A stretch of 41,796 bases of DNA from Actinomycetota bacterium (GCA_004366205.1 SIRW01000015.1:1-41796), one strand, 5' to 3'. Shown: positions 24,174 through 34,503, numbered from the stretch's first letter. Made by a program: numbers and translations. The notes: generated from the letters alone by a model not told the origin.

Positions 24174-25220
24174 TCAGTCCTCCTCGGGGAGCGGGTCGGG
24201 CTCGATCTGGGCGATGGTGTGCTCGATCTGGTAGCTGCCGATGGCGGTGACGGCCTCGGTCGCCTCCATCAGCAGGATGCCGCCCAGGTGCGGCGCCACG
24301 ATGTAGCGGTACGGCCGGGCGGGAGCACCGGTACGGGTGAGGGTGCCCTCGACCAGCCAGCCCTCGAGGATCTCGCCGCAGGCGTCGACGCGGTCGCGGC
24401 CCACGACCTTGGCCTGCAACTGCATGGCCTGGCCGCTGCGGGGGTCGACACCGCCGGTGCTGTACTCCTCGCCGGGGAACACTTGCAGCGGCAAGATGAG
24501 GATCGCCGGGATCGGGGCGAAGACCGAGACCACGTTGCCGTCGTCGTCGAGTCGCTCCTCGCGGACGAGGGACACCCCGCGGTCGGGCTCACCCGTCCGG
24601 GCCTCGAAGGCGAGGGCGTTGGCCCGGCTCGACCGGGCGTCGGTGCGAACCCGGAACGTCCTGATGACGAGGTCGCCGGGCCCCGTCTGGCTGAACTCGC
24701 GCTCGACGGTCTCGAACGTCCACGTCGTGGGGTTCACCACCTCGACGTTGCGGACGAGGCGGTTGCGGAACAGGTCGATCGGCAGTTCCTGGTCGACACC
24801 GGTGAGGCGCTGGGTGCCCTGAGAGCGCCAGCGCCACAGGCCTTCCGCGGGAGGCTCCTCGGCGTTGAGCGGTGCGGTCTCGGCCGGGAAGGCGTCGATC
24901 GCAGCCGGCGGGCACTCCCGGCGCTGGGCCACGGGCGGCAGGACGTCGAGGAACGAGCGGTCCTGGTCCTGCATGCGGCGACCAGGCACGGGAGCACGCG
25001 TCGACGCCAGACCCGGCCGCACGGCCGCGCCCGCTCCGGGGTCGCCCCCGGGCGCGAGATCGTCGCCGGGCTGCTCGACACCGAAGGCGATGTCCGCCTG
25101 CAGCCGCTCAACGCCGACACCCGCTTGGCGGTCGCTGCCGCACGCGCCAGCCAGCAACGCCACCAGCACCAGCAACCCCGCGGGCCGCAGCCGCCTAGCC
25201 CTAGCCGTGGACGAGGGCAT
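24174..25220 (-). CDS. Lipoprotein encoded between the transglutaminase-like and permease genes
   Basis: The 348 residues have a lipoprotein signal (Cys27 in LLAGACGSD). The mature part has no family I recognise, but strands such as PTTWTFETVEREFSQTGPGD, GNVVSVFAPIPAILILPLQV and RYIVAPHLGGILLMEATEAV suggest an extended beta fold similar in style to the other large lipoprotein at the operon end. ATG 25220 has GAGAGGAG about 7 nt upstream, which decides the start, and it lies 20 bases inside the end of the transglutaminase-like gene. The stop is one base before the permease GTG, so expression is tightly linked to both. Confidence 0.8.
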   Translation of the reverse strand: MPSSTARARRLRPAGLLVLVALLAGACGSDRQAGVGVERLQADIAFGVEQPGDDLAPGGDPGAGAAVRPGLASTRAPVPGRRMQDQDRSFLDVLPPVAQRRECPPAAIDAFPAETAPLNAEEPPAEGLWRWRSQGTQRLTGVDQELPIDLFRNRLVRNVEVVNPTTWTFETVEREFSQTGPGDLVIRTFRVRTDARSSRANALAFEARTGEPDRGVSLVREERLDDDGNVVSVFAPIPAILILPLQVFPGEEYSTGGVDPRSGQAMQLQAKVVGRDRVDACGEILEGWLVEGTLTRTGAPARPYRYIVAPHLGGILLMEATEAVTAIGSYQIEHTIAQIEPDPLPEED

Positions 25221-27507
25221 CGCCGCGCTCCTCTCTGGTCTGCGCGCCGGTACGGCGCCGACGACGCTCACCCCTGCGGGTGAGGTCGGTGGCCGGGGCG
25301 TAGGGGTTGCGCATGGACAGGCGCGAGACCATGCCGACGGCCCGCAGGGTGGCCGACTGCGTGGCCGAGAGGCGTCGCCGCAACGAGCGCGACAGCGTCT
25401 CGGCGATGGTCGCCATCTCCGGCGTCGTCCGGTGCCGGAGGTCCCCCCAGAGGCACCGAGTGGTCAGCCAGGCCAACTCGGTGTGCTCGTCGTCGTCGAC
25501 GAAGCGGTCGAGGAACATCAACGGCGTGTCGTTCGGAGCCGAGTAGCCCAGGTCGGTGGCATGGTCCCGCCACTCGGCGTAGGCGAGGGCGATGCGGGCG
25601 CGCGGACCGGCCGCCGCGGCGGCGGTCCGCCTCCGCGCCCGCGCCCGGCTCTTCGCCAGGGCGGGATAGAGCGTGTAGGCGCCGACCGCCAGGGTCGAGA
25701 CGACCATGATCACGAGGACCACGAGCAGGATCTGGCGGGCCAGGTCCGACCCCGGGGGGATCAGGACCGGCAGGTGCAGCTCGATGGCGATGTCGTCGCT
25801 CGGGACGATGTTCGGGTCGACCTGCTGGAAGTCGTCGCTGCTCATGCTGGGCTGCGCCTGCTGGGGCGTGCCGATGACGGGTAGCCACTTGAAGCCCGGG
25901 AACCACACCTCCACGAACGAGGCGCCGTGGCGGGGCCGCACCTGCAGCCGGCCCTCGACGAGGTCACCTTGGTCGTAGCCGTAACCGATGCGGGCCGGGA
26001 CCCCCGCCCACCGGGCGAGCATCGCCTGGAGGGCCACGATCTCGTACGGCGATGCCTGCAGCGTCTCGCCGATGATCTCGTCGGCCCGGTCCGGTGTGAT
26101 GCTCACGGGCGTGCCCATGCCGCTGGCCACCACGTTCTCGAGCACCCAGGTGCGCAGGTAGTCGAAGGTGTCCCACAGGTTGTCGGTGGCGCCGAACGCC
26201 TCGGTGAGCAGGGCCCGCACCTCGGGTCCCGGCTCGGGGATCTCCAGGAAGCGCCGCATGGCGGCGGGGACGCTGCCGTCGACGGCGCGCAGGTCGTCGA
26301 GCGACGGCAGCGCGGCGGCGGCGACGGTGTAGGTCAGGCCGGGCTCGATGCTGCCCTGCGCCAGCCGGATGCTGCCCGTCCGCGGGTCGTAGGACAGGCG
26401 GGGGCCCTCGGCGACGATGCCCACCGTGTTGGGGAGGCCGGGGAGCACGGCGCCTCCCAGCCCGGCGACGGTGAAGGTGGCCCGGACACCCGGCTGCAGG
26501 TCGCGGTCGACGACGCCGTCGCGGGGCACCTCTCGCAGCTCGCTCTCGGCGAAGGCCGGCAGGCGCCAGTCCTCGCCGTCGTAGACGTCGAGGCTGCCGA
26601 TCCGCCAGGGGCCCGACAGGATCGAGTCGACCTCGAACAGCACCCGGTCCTCGACTTCCGACAGGGGGACCGTGCGGGGCCGCTGGGGCTCCTGGGTGGG
26701 GTCGATGAGCGGTGGGGGGAACAGGAAGTTGGTCTGGGCCAGCGCCACCAGTGCCACGGTGACCACGGCGAGCAGCGGCAGGGCCTTGGCGGCCTTGCGC
26801 AGCTCGTACGCCAGCGGCGGACGCTCGTCCTCGGCGCCGGTCGACTGCTCAGCCGACAGGAGCCCGAGGCCGACGGCGAACAGGACGACGACCACGATGC
26901 CGCTGATGATCTGGGCGTCCTCGGGGACGCTGATGGCAGCGATCGCCGCGGTGGGCAACGGGATCAACAGCGCGATGGCGGGGCGGCGGACGACCAGCGC
27001 GATCCACGCCGTCACGAACCCGATGATCCCCATCGTCCACCCCACGACGGCGCGCCAGCCCGTCAGGTAGTCGACCGGCGGTCGCAGCACGTCGCCCTGG
27101 GCCGCGGCCTGCGCGACGAGCGCCCGGACCGACGTGACGTTCCCGAGACCGTCGAGCACCAGGAACGCCAGACCGATGCTGAACAGGCCCGCCAGCACGA
27201 GAGCGTTCGTGAGCACCGCCCGGCCGCGGAGGCGGGCGAGGCCGGTCGCCAGCGCCACGCCCAGGATGCCGGCGAGGGTGGCGTCGACCCGCGGGGCGAC
27301 ACCGAGGAACACCCCGCCGACCATCACGGCGCAGGCGACCACCGGGAACGCCATGGCCACGGCGAGGCGCAGCGAGGCCTGCTCGAGCTCCTCGGAGGTG
27401 CCCGTCTCGCCGGCCGCGGCATCCCCGGCCGCCGGGTCGGCGGCGGATTCGGGCGCCGCCGTGGCACCGAGGTCGATCCCCGTGGTCTCGTCGGTCGTGG
27501 TCGCCAT
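25201..27507 (-). CDS. TgpA-like membrane protein with degenerate transglutaminase domain
   Basis: The 768 residues follow the TgpA layout common beside MoxR and DUF58: several membrane helices (about 45-260), an exported region, a transglutaminase-like core (about 440-550), one more helix (about 590-615), and a cytosolic C-terminal domain (about 640-768). The core retains RWAGVPARIGYGYDQG and ASFVEVWFPGFKWLPVIGTP. The catalytic triad is gone: the usual Cys falls at Pro487/Tyr488, the His at Ala529 (His527 is two residues off) and the Asp at Ile545. It is probably a non-catalytic peptide or protein binder. ATG 27507 shares a base with the DUF58 stop (TGATG). Confidence 0.88.
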   Translation of the reverse strand: MATTTDETTGIDLGATAAPESAADPAAGDAAAGETGTSEELEQASLRLAVAMAFPVVACAVMVGGVFLGVAPRVDATLAGILGVALATGLARLRGRAVLTNALVLAGLFSIGLAFLVLDGLGNVTSVRALVAQAAAQGDVLRPPVDYLTGWRAVVGWTMGIIGFVTAWIALVVRRPAIALLIPLPTAAIAAISVPEDAQIISGIVVVVLFAVGLGLLSAEQSTGAEDERPPLAYELRKAAKALPLLAVVTVALVALAQTNFLFPPPLIDPTQEPQRPRTVPLSEVEDRVLFEVDSILSGPWRIGSLDVYDGEDWRLPAFAESELREVPRDGVVDRDLQPGVRATFTVAGLGGAVLPGLPNTVGIVAEGPRLSYDPRTGSIRLAQGSIEPGLTYTVAAAALPSLDDLRAVDGSVPAAMRRFLEIPEPGPEVRALLTEAFGATDNLWDTFDYLRTWVLENVVASGMGTPVSITPDRADEIIGETLQASPYEIVALQAMLARWAGVPARIGYGYDQGDLVEGRLQVRPRHGASFVEVWFPGFKWLPVIGTPQQAQPSMSSDDFQQVDPNIVPSDDIAIELHLPVLIPPGSDLARQILLVVLVIMVVSTLAVGAYTLYPALAKSRARARRRTAAAAAGPRARIALAYAEWRDHATDLGYSAPNDTPLMFLDRFVDDDEHTELAWLTTRCLWGDLRHRTTPEMATIAETLSRSLRRRLSATQSATLRAVGMVSRLSMRNPYAPATDLTRRGERRRRRTGAQTREERGDALVHG

Positions 27508-28820
27508 CAGATCCGGTTCCCCGCGCCGATCTCGCCGTACAGGGCCGACGCCAGGTCCTGGCCCGGTCGCACGGATGCCACCTGGCAGCCGAGCGAGGCG
27601 GCGACACCCGCGGTGTCGGCACCCTGCTCGTCCCACAACAGGGCCACGACCAGCACCGACACGCCGGTGTCGAGCAGCAGCTTCAGGCGGGCGGCCTCGT
27701 CGGGGCCGAGCCGGGGTGTGACCAAGATGTTGTGGGCGTCGCGCCGCGGCGACGCCACCAGCCGCATGATGGCGGCGGAGAGCGGCTGGCGCTCCATGTC
27801 GAGCCGGGCGAGGGCGTCGAGCAGCAGCAGCTGGGACGTGGCGCCGCGCAGGGGACGGGTGAGCGGCCCGCCGTTCACCTCGCAGCGCAGCTCGTAGCCT
27901 TCACGCAGGTGGCGCACACCGAGGGAGGCCGCGACCCGCACACCCGCCTCGAAGGACTCGGAGAGCCCCTCCTCGTCGCGGCTGTGGGCGCCCCGGTCGG
28001 TGTCGAGGATGATCGTGATGTGGTCGGTGATGCCCTGCTCGGCCTCGCGCACCATGATGGTCCCGGTGCGGGCCGACGCCCGCCACACGATTCGCCGCAG
28101 GTCGTCGCCGGGCTTGTACTCCCGCATGCCGTAGAACTCCATGCCCGACGGCCACGGCTTGGAGACCGGCGGCCGGATGGGCGGGTCTTCGAACTGGCGC
28201 GTAAGTGGCCGGTCGGAGACCAGCTCGACGCGGGGGTGGACGAGCAGCTCGAAGGGCTCGGCGATGACGGTCTCGCGCTCGGAGAGCCCCAGCGGGTCGC
28301 CGGCGACGGCGACCAGCGGGCCGACCTGGTACACCCCGCGCCGGCTGGCCCGGAGGCCGTAGCGGTGCGTCACGGTGGAACCCGGCGACAGGCGGGTGAT
28401 CGGGACCTTCACCGTGCGGCCGAGGCGGTCGGGCACCCGCTCCTCGAGCACGAACGTGGAGACCCGGCGGTTGGCCGTCAGGGACAGCTCGACCTCGAGG
28501 CGGTCACCCTCGTGCACCCGAGGGAAGAGGCCCTCCCGCGCACCCTCGAGCTTCAGGTTGCGGGGCGCGATCAGGTAGCTGATGACGATCAGCAGCACCA
28601 TGCCGTAGGCGAACAGGTACATGCCGGTACCGGCCACGACCCGGGCCATGATCCAGATGGCGACGGCGCCGACGATCGCGATCTGGCCCGACCGGGTGAT
28701 GCCCAGACGCCGCTGGAGCGACCGAGCGCGCTCACGCAGCGCGCGGGGCCCGAGCGCGTCGGTGACGCGGTCGAGGCGCGCCCTGAGCCGCCTGCCGGAT
28801 GCCGCCCCGGACCGGGCCAT
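27507..28820 (-). CDS. DUF58 protein
   Basis: The 437 residues comprise a basic N-terminus, two membrane helices (about 45-85), a beta-rich part (about 90-200), and the DUF58 signature MREYKPGDDLRRIVWRASAR with a following VWA-like region (ITIILDTDRGAHS, where the usual DxSxS is DTD). DUF58 proteins are encoded beside MoxR ATPases and transglutaminase-like membrane proteins and are thought to act with MoxR as chaperone-like assembly factors (family knowledge, mechanism unsettled). It begins at ATG 28820, two bases after the moxR stop, and shares a base with the start of the next gene. Confidence 0.92.
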   Translation of the reverse strand: MARSGAASGRRLRARLDRVTDALGPRALRERARSLQRRLGITRSGQIAIVGAVAIWIMARVVAGTGMYLFAYGMVLLIVISYLIAPRNLKLEGAREGLFPRVHEGDRLEVELSLTANRRVSTFVLEERVPDRLGRTVKVPITRLSPGSTVTHRYGLRASRRGVYQVGPLVAVAGDPLGLSERETVIAEPFELLVHPRVELVSDRPLTRQFEDPPIRPPVSKPWPSGMEFYGMREYKPGDDLRRIVWRASARTGTIMVREAEQGITDHITIILDTDRGAHSRDEEGLSESFEAGVRVAASLGVRHLREGYELRCEVNGGPLTRPLRGATSQLLLLDALARLDMERQPLSAAIMRLVASPRRDAHNILVTPRLGPDEAARLKLLLDTGVSVLVVALLWDEQGADTAGVAASLGCQVASVRPGQDLASALYGEIGAGNRI

Positions 28821-28822
28821 GG

Positions 28823-29857
<1,035 letters not shown>

Positions 29858-29861
29858 GCGC

Positions 29862-29965
29862 TGACCTCACTTCGTCTGGTCGTGCCCTTGACCCCACCCG
29901 ACGTGAGGTCAAGTGACACTTTCGCCATCGCCCGCGCTTCTCCTTATCGCGAATCTGGTCGAATC
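29862..29965. promoter_or_regulatory. Divergent control region of the MoxR/Liv operon and the binding-protein genes
   Basis: The 188-base gap contains a perfect 9-bp inverted repeat, TGACCTCAC (29862-29870) with GTGAGGTCA (29903-29911). An overlapping 7-bp repeat pairs CTTGACC (29887-29893) with GGTCAAG (29907-29913). A direct repeat of CGAATC (29950 and 29960) has a 10-bp period, one helical turn. The section 29915-29965 is less GC-rich than its surroundings, as expected for a promoter. The left arm also serves as the moxR ribosome site, so part of the symmetry may be coincidental. The regulator is unknown. Confidence 0.4.
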
Positions 29966-30045
29966 GGACGAGAGCGGAGAAGGAGTTCGACTGGGCGGTG
30001 TCGTAGTAGGCACCGACGGCTTCGGTCTCCGCAGGCGCGCCCGAG

Positions 30046-31839
30046 GTGGGTACCACGCCGGACTGGCCCCGGAAGTACCCCCCGCTGCTGGCGATGCTGG
30101 TCGCGCTCGTCATCGCCGTGTTCGTCATGCCATCGGCGCTGAACCTGCCGCAGACCAACCCCGAGCAGACGCTCGAGTTCGCGCCCGTCCCCCCCGAGGA
30201 CGACGACCCGCCGCCGCCGGCCGACGGCAGCCTGGCCTCGCTGGGCCTGGCCAGCTCACCGGGCTTCGCGGCCGACGAGGGGCAGGGCCCGGGCCAGCTC
30301 CCCATCCCCCTCGAGCCCGACGAGATCCTCACCAAGACGCCCTCCACCAAGCGCTGCGTCGGCGACCCGCCCCGCCAGACCGAGGACCCGCTGTCGCCGC
30401 CGTGCGTGGCGTTCTTCGACGGCGACAACTTCGGCGAGACCTACCAGGGGGTCAACGCCGAGGAGATCCGCATCCTCTTCTACATCGAGGGGTTCACGAC
30501 CTACCTGACCCGCAGCCAGGGCAACGAGAGCACGCCCGACCAGCAGATGTTCGACCTGTGGGAGCCTCCGGCCGACGACGAGCACGTCATCGTGCGGGTG
30601 CTGCGCGTGTGGCAGCGGTACTTCGCCGATCGGTACCAGACCTACCGGCGGGTGCCCCACTTCTACGTGTACTTCAGCGGCAGCGACTCGAGCCCCGAAG
30701 CCCGGCGTGGCGACGCCATCGCCAACTTCAACGCCGTCGAGCCCTTCGCCGTCCTGAACTACGCGCGCGAGAACGCCGACGCCTACCTCGAGACGATGGC
30801 CCGCCGGGGGGTGCTGAACTTCGGCTCGTACCTCGGGCGCTCCGAGTCGTTCTTCAACCAGTACCCCCGGATGATCTGGGGCTACTACCCGTCACTCGAG
30901 CAGCAGGCCCGCCAGTACGCCAGCTTCGTGTGCCAGAAGGTCGTGCCGCACCCCGTGAGCTTCAGCGGCAACAACGACCACGGCGAGCCACGGCGCCTCG
31001 GCATCGTCTACACCACCGACGAGGGCCAGCCCCAGCTGCGCCGGTACAAGGACGAGGTGGTGCGCCTGATCCGGGCGTGTGGCGGCGACATCGTGGCCGA
31101 GGGCACCTTCCCCTCGGCGGGCTACGCCCAGGACAACCGCTACCCACCGCGCTACGCCATGGCGACCATGGTCGACTTCCGGGACAAGGGCGTCACGACG
31201 ATCCTGTGGCCGGGCGGGCTCGAGACCCAGCAGTCACGCGCCGCCGCGCAGCTGAACTACTACCCGGAGTGGATCATCTCCGGTGACCAGATCATCGAGG
31301 GCACCAGCAACAACCAGCTCCAGGACCAGGAGGCCTGGCAGCACGCCTGGGTCGTCACGAACGTCGTGAAGGAGGTGGGCCTGGACGACTCGCTGTGCTT
31401 CCAGGCCTACCGTGAAGCCGACCCCAACGCGCCCCGCACCGACGCCCAGGACGCGTGCAACTTCTACAACGACCTGCGCCAGCTCTTCATCGGCATCCAG
31501 GTCGCCGGGCCCCGGCTGGGCCCGACCTCGATCTACCGGGGCTTCCAGGCGATCCCGGAGATCCCGAGCAACGACCCGCGGGTCCCTGCCTGCTTCTACC
31601 TGCCCGACGACTACACCTGCATCAAGGACGCCGCCGCCTGGTGGTGGGACCCGACCGGCCAGGCACCGGGCGGCACCGGCCCCGGCTGCTGGCGCCTGGG
31701 CGACCACGGCCAGCGCTACCTGGCCGACGGGTGGCCCGAGGGTGACGTGCTGACGATGCGCCAGCCGGACAACCCGTGCGGCGGCTACGTGGCGCCGCGG
31801 ATCATCAACCCGAACCCACCGAGCCCGGAGAACATCTGA
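30046..31839 (+). CDS. Membrane-anchored periplasmic-binding-protein-like protein
   Basis: The 597 residues begin with one hydrophobic segment (about 14-33, LLAMLVALVIAVFVMPSAL) that lacks a lipobox, so it is probably a signal anchor. An acidic Pro-rich linker follows, then a long extracellular domain. Segments such as EEIRILFYIEGFTTYLT, RRLGIVYTTDEGQPQLRRYK, FRDKGVTTILWPGGLETQQS and YYPEWIISGDQIIEGTSNN resemble the two-lobed type I binding proteins of Liv transporters. It is longer than usual (about 380-400) and has several cysteines. GTG 30046 is the first possible start after TAG at 30004. It lies opposite the LivHM/LivFG operon and is the likely substrate receptor (inference). Confidence 0.82.
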   Translation: MGTTPDWPRKYPPLLAMLVALVIAVFVMPSALNLPQTNPEQTLEFAPVPPEDDDPPPPADGSLASLGLASSPGFAADEGQGPGQLPIPLEPDEILTKTPSTKRCVGDPPRQTEDPLSPPCVAFFDGDNFGETYQGVNAEEIRILFYIEGFTTYLTRSQGNESTPDQQMFDLWEPPADDEHVIVRVLRVWQRYFADRYQTYRRVPHFYVYFSGSDSSPEARRGDAIANFNAVEPFAVLNYARENADAYLETMARRGVLNFGSYLGRSESFFNQYPRMIWGYYPSLEQQARQYASFVCQKVVPHPVSFSGNNDHGEPRRLGIVYTTDEGQPQLRRYKDEVVRLIRACGGDIVAEGTFPSAGYAQDNRYPPRYAMATMVDFRDKGVTTILWPGGLETQQSRAAAQLNYYPEWIISGDQIIEGTSNNQLQDQEAWQHAWVVTNVVKEVGLDDSLCFQAYREADPNAPRTDAQDACNFYNDLRQLFIGIQVAGPRLGPTSIYRGFQAIPEIPSNDPRVPACFYLPDDYTCIKDAAAWWWDPTGQAPGGTGPGCWRLGDHGQRYLADGWPEGDVLTMRQPDNPCGGYVAPRIINPNPPSPENI

Positions 31840-32822
31840 TGCGCGACGTGTGTCGACGAGCGCTGCGCACCACCGCCGCGCTGACCGTCCTGGCGGCGAC
31901 GGTCGCCCTCGTCCCCGGCCCCGCCGGCGGCGAGGAGGAGGAGCGCATCACGATCCGCGAGGGCGAGACGTTCACGTCGCACTACCCGCAGATCCACGGC
32001 AACGACCCCGAGGCCCTGTTCGTGCACCCCGACGACTGCCCGGCGGCCCCGTCCTGCGTCGTCCTCCCGCTCACGATCGAGCCGCCGGCCACCCAGGGCG
32101 CTGAGTTCCTCGTGCGCTTCACACTCGACTGGACCGCAGATCCCGACCCGTCGGGCCTGACGTCACTGCACACCCACGAGATGGAGATGTACCTGTGGCA
32201 CGACCCCCCCAAGGAACGGTCGGCCACGTCGATCCAGGACGAGGACGCCGAGCCCGACGAGAACGGCGAGCGGACCGGGGAGGACATCAATCCGGGCGCG
32301 GGGTTCCGCAAGCCGCAGCGCATCAACTACTTCACCACCGAGCCCGGCGACTACCAGTTGATCGTGAGCAACCGGCACGGCTGGAACGGCGGCGGCTGGT
32401 CGCTCGAGATCGTCTACTTCCACGCCGACATCGTGCCGCCCACCGAGCTCGGCGACCCGGTCCGCCGGCCCGTCGACCGCTCGGCGGGACCTGCCGGCGC
32501 CGGCGCCGCGCCGGCTACGCCTCCGTCACGGCCCGGCGGGCCGCCCCCCGCCGCCCTCGACGTCGAGCCCGCGCCGGGGCCCCTGCTCGAGCCGCTCGAG
32601 CTCGACCCGGCCGACGACTTCAGCGTCGTCAGTGACGGGTTCGACACGGCGCTCGCCGCGCCGAACGTCACCAGCCCCTTCCCCGCTCGCGCCCGACCCG
32701 TCGCGGCCGCACCGCCGTCGACCGCCGCGCTCCTGTTGTGGCTCGTGGCCTTCCCGCTGCTCCTCGTCGCCGCGGGCGGTGCCTTCCTCCGGCGTCGCAA
32801 CCCCGCCACGTCCGTCATCTGA
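31839..32822 (+). CDS. Exported protein with C-terminal membrane anchor
   Basis: The 327 residues have a signal peptide (about 1-30, cut near GPAGGEEEE), a beta-sandwich-like domain (about 32-205, with ITIREGETFTSHYPQIHGND, EFLVRFTLDWTADPD, HTHEMEMYLWHDPP and PGDYQLIVSNRHGWNGGGWS), a Pro/Ala-rich linker, and a terminal hydrophobic helix plus RRR tail (about 295-320). There is no LPXTG motif, so it is not an obvious sortase substrate. The HxHxMxMxxWHD run could bind a metal or ligand, but this is speculative. The ATG at 31839 shares a base with the stop of the binding-protein-like gene (TGATG), so the two are coupled. Confidence 0.8.
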   Translation: MRDVCRRALRTTAALTVLAATVALVPGPAGGEEEERITIREGETFTSHYPQIHGNDPEALFVHPDDCPAAPSCVVLPLTIEPPATQGAEFLVRFTLDWTADPDPSGLTSLHTHEMEMYLWHDPPKERSATSIQDEDAEPDENGERTGEDINPGAGFRKPQRINYFTTEPGDYQLIVSNRHGWNGGGWSLEIVYFHADIVPPTELGDPVRRPVDRSAGPAGAGAAPATPPSRPGGPPPAALDVEPAPGPLLEPLELDPADDFSVVSDGFDTALAAPNVTSPFPARARPVAAAPPSTAALLLWLVAFPLLLVAAGGAFLRRRNPATSVI

Positions 32823-32871
32823 CACCTCGCGGGGCGGGCGCTTCGGCGGCCGCCGGGTTCCGGTCCGGTCC
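32823..32871. other. Short convergent gap
   Basis: Only 49 bases separate the exported protein from the TPP enzyme. They include the self-complementary CGGCGGCCGCCG, which has no loop and so is a weak terminator candidate. Confidence 0.3.
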
Positions 32872-34503
32872 TCAGGCGAGGTTGGAGGACCGGGGGTAGG
32901 CGACGTCGGGGTCGGTGACCACGTTGACGACGTAGGGGACGCCGGCGGCGAGGGCTCGATCCAGGGCGGGACCCAGGTCGTCGGGGCGCTCGACGATCTC
33001 GCCGGCGCCACCGAGTGCCGCCACGACCTCGTCGTAGCGGCACGCCGGCTGCAGGTCGGCGGCCACGTCGTAGCCGTACAGGGCGCGCATGGGGTGCTTC
33101 TCGAGGCCCCAGATGCCGTTGTTGCCGATCACGGCGACGACGGGCAGCTTGTGGCGCACGAGCGTGTCGAAGTCGAGCCCGGCGAAGCCGAAGGCGCCGT
33201 CGCCCATCATCATCACGACCTGACGGTCCGGGTGAACGACCCGGGCGGCGATGGCGTGGCCGAGCCCCGAGCCGAGGCAGCCGTAGGGGCCGGTGTCGAG
33301 CCAGCACCCGGGCTCGTAGCTGTCGATGAAGCGGCCGGCGTAGGACACGAAGTCGCCACCGTCGCACACCACCACGGTGTCGCGGTCGAGGCGCTTGCGG
33401 ACCTCGCCGTACACGCGGGCGGGGTGGATGGGGTCGCGGGCGGCGGCCAGCTCCTCCTCGTCGGCGGCCCGGGCGGCGTTCTCGGCGTCGCGCATGCGGG
33501 CGACCCACGGCTCGCGGTCGGTTCGGCGGTCCGCGGCGGCGAGCGCCTCGAGGATCGTGGTGAGGTCGCCGGCGGGCGCGGCGTCGACCTCGACGTGGCC
33601 GGCCCGGCTCTCGGGGCTGTCGACGGCGTGGATCACCTTGGCGGGGGCGTAGTCACCGAACCGCAGCCGGAAGTCGAGCGGCGTGCCCACGACGACCACG
33701 ACGTCGGCCTCCTTCATCATCGTGCGGGTCCGGGAGAAGAACAGCTCGTGGTCGGCGGGGAGGCAGCCCCGCCCGAGGCCGTTGGCGAAGGTCGGGATCC
33801 GCTGCTCCTCGACGCAGGCGCGCAAGGCCTCCCACGCGCCGTCCCAGTACACGTCGCCGCCGGCGACCAGCACGGGCCGCTCGGCCCCGGCGAGGATGGC
33901 GGCTGCCCTCGCGACCTCGTCGGGGTCGGGCTGCACCCCACCGGTCGTGACCGGGTCGTGCACCTCGGCGGCGCCGTGCCCGAAGAGCACGTCGAGCGGG
34001 AAGTCCAGGAACACCGGGCCCCGGTGCGGCGTGAGGGCGAAGGTGACCGCGTCGTGCAGGTCGTCGGGGATCGACGCCGTGGCCGTCACCGTGCGGGCCG
34101 ACTTGGTGACGGGGGCCACGAAGGGCACGTGGTCGATCTCCTGGAGCGACCCCGACCCCCACCGGGCCTGCGGCGCCCGGCCGCCGAGGACCACGACCGG
34201 CGCGCCGTTGAACCGGGCGGTCGTGATGGCGCTCATCCCGTTCGTGACGCCGGGACCGGCGGTGAGCACGGCCACCCCGGGCCGGCGGGTCAGCTTGGCG
34301 ACGCCCTCGGCGGCGAAGGCCGCGGTCTGCTCGTGCCGGGTGTCGACGATGCGCAGCTCGCGGGCCACGCAGGCGTCGTAGATCGGGAAGACGTGCCCGC
34401 CCGAGAGCGTGAAGATCTCCGCCACGCCGAAGCGCTCGAGCGCCGCCATCGCCAGCGTGCCGCCGTGGCCCTCGACCTTCTCCACTGCCCGTTCCCGGCC
34501 CAT
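32872..34503 (-). CDS. Thiamine-diphosphate-dependent decarboxylase/acetolactate-synthase-like enzyme
   Basis: The 543 residues have the three domains of the POX/ALS family. The PYR domain has RHEQTAAFAAEGVAKLTRRP, with the cofactor-activating glutamate, and LTAGPGVTNGMSAI. A central Rossmann domain spans about 190-320. The PP domain carries the TPP motif MGDGAFGFAGLDFDTLVRHK with downstream GNNGIWG. It could be an acetolactate synthase, oxalyl-CoA decarboxylase or similar. No ilvN small subunit or frc gene lies nearby, so a specific name is not justified. ATG 34503 has GGAGGAGGAC just upstream and TAGCCT (minus 34540-34535) as a possible -10. Extending the open frame further upstream would overlap the divergent gene antisense and is rejected. 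Confidence 0.88.
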   Translation of the reverse strand: MGRERAVEKVEGHGGTLAMAALERFGVAEIFTLSGGHVFPIYDACVARELRIVDTRHEQTAAFAAEGVAKLTRRPGVAVLTAGPGVTNGMSAITTARFNGAPVVVLGGRAPQARWGSGSLQEIDHVPFVAPVTKSARTVTATASIPDDLHDAVTFALTPHRGPVFLDFPLDVLFGHGAAEVHDPVTTGGVQPDPDEVARAAAILAGAERPVLVAGGDVYWDGAWEALRACVEEQRIPTFANGLGRGCLPADHELFFSRTRTMMKEADVVVVVGTPLDFRLRFGDYAPAKVIHAVDSPESRAGHVEVDAAPAGDLTTILEALAAADRRTDREPWVARMRDAENAARAADEEELAAARDPIHPARVYGEVRKRLDRDTVVVCDGGDFVSYAGRFIDSYEPGCWLDTGPYGCLGSGLGHAIAARVVHPDRQVVMMMGDGAFGFAGLDFDTLVRHKLPVVAVIGNNGIWGLEKHPMRALYGYDVAADLQPACRYDEVVAALGGAGEIVERPDDLGPALDRALAAGVPYVVNVVTDPDVAYPRSSNLA

